NCBI GenBank assembly: GCA_964539665.1
Contig: CAZIKB010000125.1
Coordinates: 1-18,748 of the forward strand
Source of the DNA: CAZIKB01 sp964539665
Lineage (GTDB): Bacteria; Zhuqueibacterota; Zhuqueibacteria; Oceanimicrobiales; Oceanimicrobiaceae
Reading direction: 5' to 3'
DNA: 18,748 nucleotides
Translations under genes and position numbers: made by a program
Notes under the pieces: model-generated
Databases searched by the model: none
The model's input: only the letters and a program-made list of their open reading frames with translations
Told to the model about the DNA's origin: nothing
Shown here: piece by piece, positions 15,272 to 18,748 of the stretch
How positions within the stretch are numbered: the stretch's first letter is position 1
Layout of the letters: the number at the start of each line of letters is the position of its first letter

Positions 15272-15934
15272 TTATACTTCCTCCATGGCTAACACATACG
15301 CCAGTATGGCCATAGCTGCCGCTCCCAATTCCCGTTCGTTGACTTTATCAAAAGTATCGTTGTCGGAATGGTGGTAATCAAAATACCGCTGCGATTCTAC
15401 ATTTAGACCGATGGTTGGAATTCCGAATTTTGTGTTCAAAGGTCCGATATCCACGCCGCCGCCTCCAGGCCGGATATCATCGGCATCCATCGGTTCCAGC
15501 AGATAAACCCAATTAGAAATTTTAAGTACAGTATTACTATCAGCATTTACAGTAAATCCTTTCGGCATAAATCCACCGCGATCACTTTCAATTGCGGCGA
15601 TATGTGTGGGTCCGTATTTTTCTACGCTGTCAGCGTAGGTCAATCCTCCGCGCATGCCATTTTCTTCGTTCATAAACAGAACCGCACGAATGGTTCGTTT
15701 AGGCTTTAAGCCCAGAGATTTAATCAAACGCAAGGCTTCTATGGATTGAACACAACCTGCGCCGTCATCGTGAGCGCCGTGTCCTTTGTCCCAGCTATCC
15801 AGATGACCGCCAATCACAATCACCTCGTCTGGTTTTTCAGAGCCTTTATTTCCCCAATGACATTAGCAGAAAGTACATCCGGCAGCATTCACTTCATTCG
15901 AAACGACATTTTGGACTGGTTTTCGCGTAGACGC
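15272..15934 (-). pseudogene. Truncated, frameshifted M28 family zinc peptidase
   Basis: The 3' part of an M28 (aminopeptidase/carboxypeptidase Q-like) gene. The intact final frame carries all five expected metal and catalytic motifs: GGHLDSWD, GAHDDGAG, NEENG, ESDRGG and YHHSDND. Upstream, the protein trace switches frame twice. KPVQNVVSNEVNAA reads in the final frame to about 15880. Then DVLSANVIGEIK reads in another frame after an apparent extra G (15879-15880). The original frame returns at GSEKPDEVIVIGG after an apparent missing A (15845-15847). A stop at 15938-15940 closes the frame, and no signal peptide or PA-like N-terminal half is found before the VWA gene ends at 16008. The GTG at 15823 is an internal codon, not a real start. 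Decay is likely; sequencing error could explain the frameshifts but not the missing 5' half. Confidence 0.8.
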
Positions 15935-16007
15935 TAATTAAAGGTAACCGGTATCGGTGAGACCAGACTATCTACATTGTGTAAGATTGAGTGACGACTT
16001 TTGACTA

Positions 16008-18748
16008 TTATCGCATTAAGATCAATTTCTTGCTCTGCACATAATCCCCTGTTTTTATCTGATAGACATAAATTCCGCTCGAAACTTGATTGCCTGAGGA
16101 ATCCTTGCCATCCCAATTAACTCTGAAGATTCCGGCATCTTTTACTTCATTCACCAGAGTTGCAATTTGTTGTCCCATTAAATTATAGATTCTCAGGTCG
16201 ATCCTGGCTTTTTTCGGCAGTTGGAATTCAATAGTTGTTTCAGGATTGAAGGGATTCGGATAATTTTGCGCAAGTGCAAATTCAGTTGGCATTTGATTGG
16301 TTGGTGATTCAACGTTCGTAACGGCAGCAATTTTGACCTCGCCATTACTGAATATTAATTGCTCGCTAAAGATATCCTCAGAATTAGATGTGATTAAAAA
16401 AGTATGGTTATAATTGGTATCGATAGCAAGCGGTAAGGTATTCTCAACATCACCAATGACGGAAAATATCAAGGATAAGACTACTTTGTCATTACCCGAG
16501 AAATTATGAGAGTCGTTCCCGGAAATTTGCACAAGGACATTTTGGTTAGTTCCGGGTGTCGTTGGTGTAAAAGGAGGATTCAGACTCAATTGTGAAACTG
16601 CAAATCCCGGAACATCCACGCCCGTGACAGCGTTGTCAAATTGCAAATTGTTTCCATCGTATTCAATAGTGAATTGAGCCAGACCAATCTCTTTTCGCGA
16701 ACTTACGATTACCGGCATCGTGAGAATACCACCTGTTTCAGCCTCCAGGTCAGAAGGAATGGTTATAGTTGCATATATCGGGTTTGCGCATTCTTCGCCG
16801 GTAATGTTTACGTTGTCAAAACAAGCTACACTGTTTTGCGCACCAATACCAATGAAGCCTTCGGAAAATGTTTCGTCATTAACTGCAAATAGACTCTGCC
16901 CGTCAACATTCACTACGATGTTTGGAAATTGCCGGGTAATTTGTATTTGATGAATTTGGCCATCACTCACAAAATCATCCGGCGCTGAAGCAACATTGAT
17001 AACTGAATCAGCAGTTAGTGAAATGTTTAGTTCAACGCCATTATTTGAAAATGATAAGTAATAGCTGTTAATTGTACAATTGGTAAATGTACTTACACCA
17101 AATATGATGAAGAAGTTATTACCGTCCGTTGCTTGTGCATCCAGAGTCAGTACAAAATTCTTCCAGTTGATGGGTAATATACTGTATTCATCACCCTGGC
17201 TATTGGCTTCCTTCAGGCAATAAGCAAAATCGCCATTCACTTGCTCAACAGCCCATTTTAAGGAATCATTTGGAATCCAGCCTTGAGCATCACCATCGCT
17301 GAAATCATCTAATAAAACTGAGATACAATCTTTTGGGAAAATAGTGTGAACACCATGCGTGCTTGCTAATCCTAAATTGTCCACCGCTCGAATATAATAT
17401 TCGACGCCTGCACGGGTCATTATGTTACCAGGTATTTCCCCCTCATATATTGATTCGCCAACAGGGGTCATGAGCACAGCCTGATATAATAACATGCCAA
17501 TTTTCCGGTAATACAATTCCACTTTTTCAAGTAACTCTGTGCTGTCGACTACTGATGCGGAAATAAGAATGTCTTCACCGGGACGGCCATTGGTCACAGG
17601 AGTGTAGGTGATTTGCGGCGGATGATTTGGCAGCACTGCAATTTGAAATGGAAAAGTCCCGGGATCGACGGCAGGATCTGAATAGGTTGCCTGACCGTCT
17701 GTTGCTGTAAGGTAGTAATCAACGCCTGGTGAAATTATAGCCGTGTCGGGAATAGTGGCTTCATAAGTGTGGTCACTAACCAGAGTCATCAGCATGGAAG
17801 TATAACCTGTTGCACTATTAGAGGTACGATAAAAAACAGAAGCGTTTTGTATAAACGGCGTCACAGCATCTGTAATTCTTGCTTCAATTGTAAGGGGGGT
17901 GCCCGCAATTTTGGCCGAGTTGCTGAGCTCAACAGTGGCCTGAGTCCGTTGAATTTTTGGAGCTGCACCCGGCGTATAATAACCTGTAATAAAATCTGAT
18001 TGCTCAAAAGCACTTACATCAATCCGAACCTCTCGTTCTTGCGCATTAGAAATGTCATTCAAGGTTCGATACCTGACAATATAAGTGCTGCGGATGGCCT
18101 CATCAATCTGCCCTAGAATATTTTTATATGGGCCCATTACATCAAAAAATTCACCATGGGTCGCATCACGAATACTGTTCGGACCGGAATAATCAATATT
18201 TGTTGTTCCCACGGTTGTGTCCACGGCAACATGCACGGTAATGCCGTTATTATTACACACGTTTATAGCTTGCGTCAGGTCGCCCCCATCACTGTCTTCA
18301 TCTGTTATCAAAAGAAAATGGCGTTGACTCCCTGGTCGAAAACTGAAGGATGTTGCAGCTTGATGTATTGCCTCTATTCCAGGTTCAATAGTCCCGTCAT
18401 CGGTCATCTGATCAACTAATCCTTTGAAGAAATCTATATCATCGGTCATGTTACCATTATTCATGAGAATGGGTTGCCCATCAAATCTTTGGCCAAAACG
18501 AACTGCCCCCAATCTTACATCGATATACCTTGCCGAAAGACTGTCAATAAACGCCCTGATGTTAGCTTTCACCGATTTATGTTTAGGACTCATGCTGCCG
18601 CTGTTATCAACCAGGAAAATGAAATCAACGATACGATTATTGCCGCCGTTTACAGGTGTAACCTCAAAAAAATCTGTCTGCATCAGGTCATCCTCAAACA
18701 CCTTGAAATTATCCGGGGTCAATCCCTGGACTGCATTGCCGCCCGTGT
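16008..18748 (-). CDS. Secreted VWA/Ig-like/cohesin-like protein with T9SS tail (partial)
   Basis: The 5' end lies beyond the right edge: the frame is open to base 18748 (visible upstream residues TGGNAVQGLTPDNF), so the TTG at 18722 is not a start. About 912 residues are visible. A von Willebrand factor A domain (about 40-240) has the MIDAS motif DNSGSMS near residue 47 and LLITDEDSDGG. Two Ig/fibronectin-like segments follow (about 265-470; repeated GVDYYLTATD / GVEYYIRAVD pattern). Next is a LamG/DUF1080-like jelly-roll (about 475-655, LLDDFSDGDAQGW...FIGIGAQNSVACFDNV), then a cohesin-like domain (about 660-800). The last 93 residues form a FlgD-Ig-like type IX secretion sorting domain (NYPNPFNP...GIYVYQI...KKLILMR). 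It is likely exported and surface-attached or released, with a metal-dependent adhesive role. No enzyme motif is seen. Confidence 0.9.
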   Translation of the reverse strand, partial: TGGNAVQGLTPDNFKVFEDDLMQTDFFEVTPVNGGNNRIVDFIFLVDNSGSMSPKHKSVKANIRAFIDSLSARYIDVRLGAVRFGQRFDGQPILMNNGNMTDDIDFFKGLVDQMTDDGTIEPGIEAIHQAATSFSFRPGSQRHFLLITDEDSDGGDLTQAINVCNNNGITVHVAVDTTVGTTNIDYSGPNSIRDATHGEFFDVMGPYKNILGQIDEAIRSTYIVRYRTLNDISNAQEREVRIDVSAFEQSDFITGYYTPGAAPKIQRTQATVELSNSAKIAGTPLTIEARITDAVTPFIQNASVFYRTSNSATGYTSMLMTLVSDHTYEATIPDTAIISPGVDYYLTATDGQATYSDPAVDPGTFPFQIAVLPNHPPQITYTPVTNGRPGEDILISASVVDSTELLEKVELYYRKIGMLLYQAVLMTPVGESIYEGEIPGNIMTRAGVEYYIRAVDNLGLASTHGVHTIFPKDCISVLLDDFSDGDAQGWIPNDSLKWAVEQVNGDFAYCLKEANSQGDEYSILPINWKNFVLTLDAQATDGNNFFIIFGVSTFTNCTINSYYLSFSNNGVELNISLTADSVINVASAPDDFVSDGQIHQIQITRQFPNIVVNVDGQSLFAVNDETFSEGFIGIGAQNSVACFDNVNITGEECANPIYATITIPSDLEAETGGILTMPVIVSSRKEIGLAQFTIEYDGNNLQFDNAVTGVDVPGFAVSQLSLNPPFTPTTPGTNQNVLVQISGNDSHNFSGNDKVVLSLIFSVIGDVENTLPLAIDTNYNHTFLITSNSEDIFSEQLIFSNGEVKIAAVTNVESPTNQMPTEFALAQNYPNPFNPETTIEFQLPKKARIDLRIYNLMGQQIATLVNEVKDAGIFRVNWDGKDSSGNQVSSGIYVYQIKTGDYVQSKKLILMR

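Noticed and set aside
9347..15274. Exact 15-nt repeat AAAATTTACCATTTA at 9347-9361 and 15260-15274
   Set aside because: A low-complexity AT-rich 15-mer shared once in a window of this size is not significant on its own.
15746..15937. Plus-strand 63-codon open frame over the M28 remnant
   Set aside because: It is antisense to recognisable M28 motifs, with no ribosome-binding site or homology of its own.
18720..18722. TTG as the start codon of the VWA protein
   Set aside because: The frame continues open to the window edge with sensible VWA-lead-in residues (NAVQGLTPDNF), so the gene is truncated by the window and the true start lies outside.
1..18748. CRISPR arrays, tRNA/rRNA genes, transposases or phage genes
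   Set aside because: I looked for direct-repeat arrays, tRNA-like cloverleaf ends and mobile-element proteins and saw none. This was a visual check, not a covariance-model search.

Overview
The window looks like a chromosomal segment from a member of the FCB (Fibrobacteres-Chlorobi-Bacteroidetes) superphylum, most likely near Calditrichota/KSB1/Ignavibacteria rather than a classical Bacteroides. The main evidence is the secreted protein at the right end: it finishes in an NYPNPFNP...SGIYVYQI...KKLILMR tail, the FlgD-Ig-like/type IX secretion sorting domain typical of that group. The large periplasmic beta-propeller sensor kinase and the M1 and M28 peptidases fit the same group. The DNA is moderately AT-rich. 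I see no rRNA, tRNA, CRISPR array, transposase or phage gene. The phylum is inferred, not shown.

Layout. Positions 1-434 hold no gene, only repeat-like DNA: a 16-bp-armed palindrome and a degenerate GTCATTCC-type repeat. From 435 to 9791 every gene is on the minus strand. Read in transcription order these are an arsenate reductase-like LMW-PTP (arsC-like), moaB/mog, a complete vitamin B5 (pantothenate) set panB-panE-panC-panD, a secreted NHL beta-propeller protein, a two-propeller (Reg_prop/Y_Y_Y) membrane histidine kinase, and a NarL/LuxR-type response regulator. panB/panE overlap by 4 nt and panE/panC are 2 nt apart, so pantothenate synthesis is one tight transcription unit. PanE makes pantoate from the ketopantoate supplied by PanB, PanD makes beta-alanine, and PanC joins the two. 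The last three genes look like a signalling module: a possible periplasmic accessory protein, a sensor and a transcription factor.

After a divergent intergenic region with a plausible promoter (10064-10092), the plus strand carries a secreted M1-family metallopeptidase homologue and a six-TM membrane protein, followed by an intrinsic terminator. The peptidase keeps its zinc site but has Gln and Phe where two catalytic residues are expected. The next ~630 nt contain what looks like a decayed minus-strand gene. Then comes a DUF2252-family lipoprotein (plus).

It converges on a broken M28 peptidase gene (minus), which has two compensating frameshifts and no recognisable 5' half. The two stop codons meet at a perfect 10-bp inverted repeat. 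The right edge (16008-18748, minus, 5' end outside the window) encodes a multidomain secreted VWA/Ig-like/LamG-like/cohesin-like/T9SS-tail protein.

Most of the window is well-understood metabolism plus FCB-type surface and signalling proteins. The points most worth following up are the three-part propeller signalling cluster, the M1 homologue with altered active site, and the decaying genes around the DUF2252 lipoprotein.
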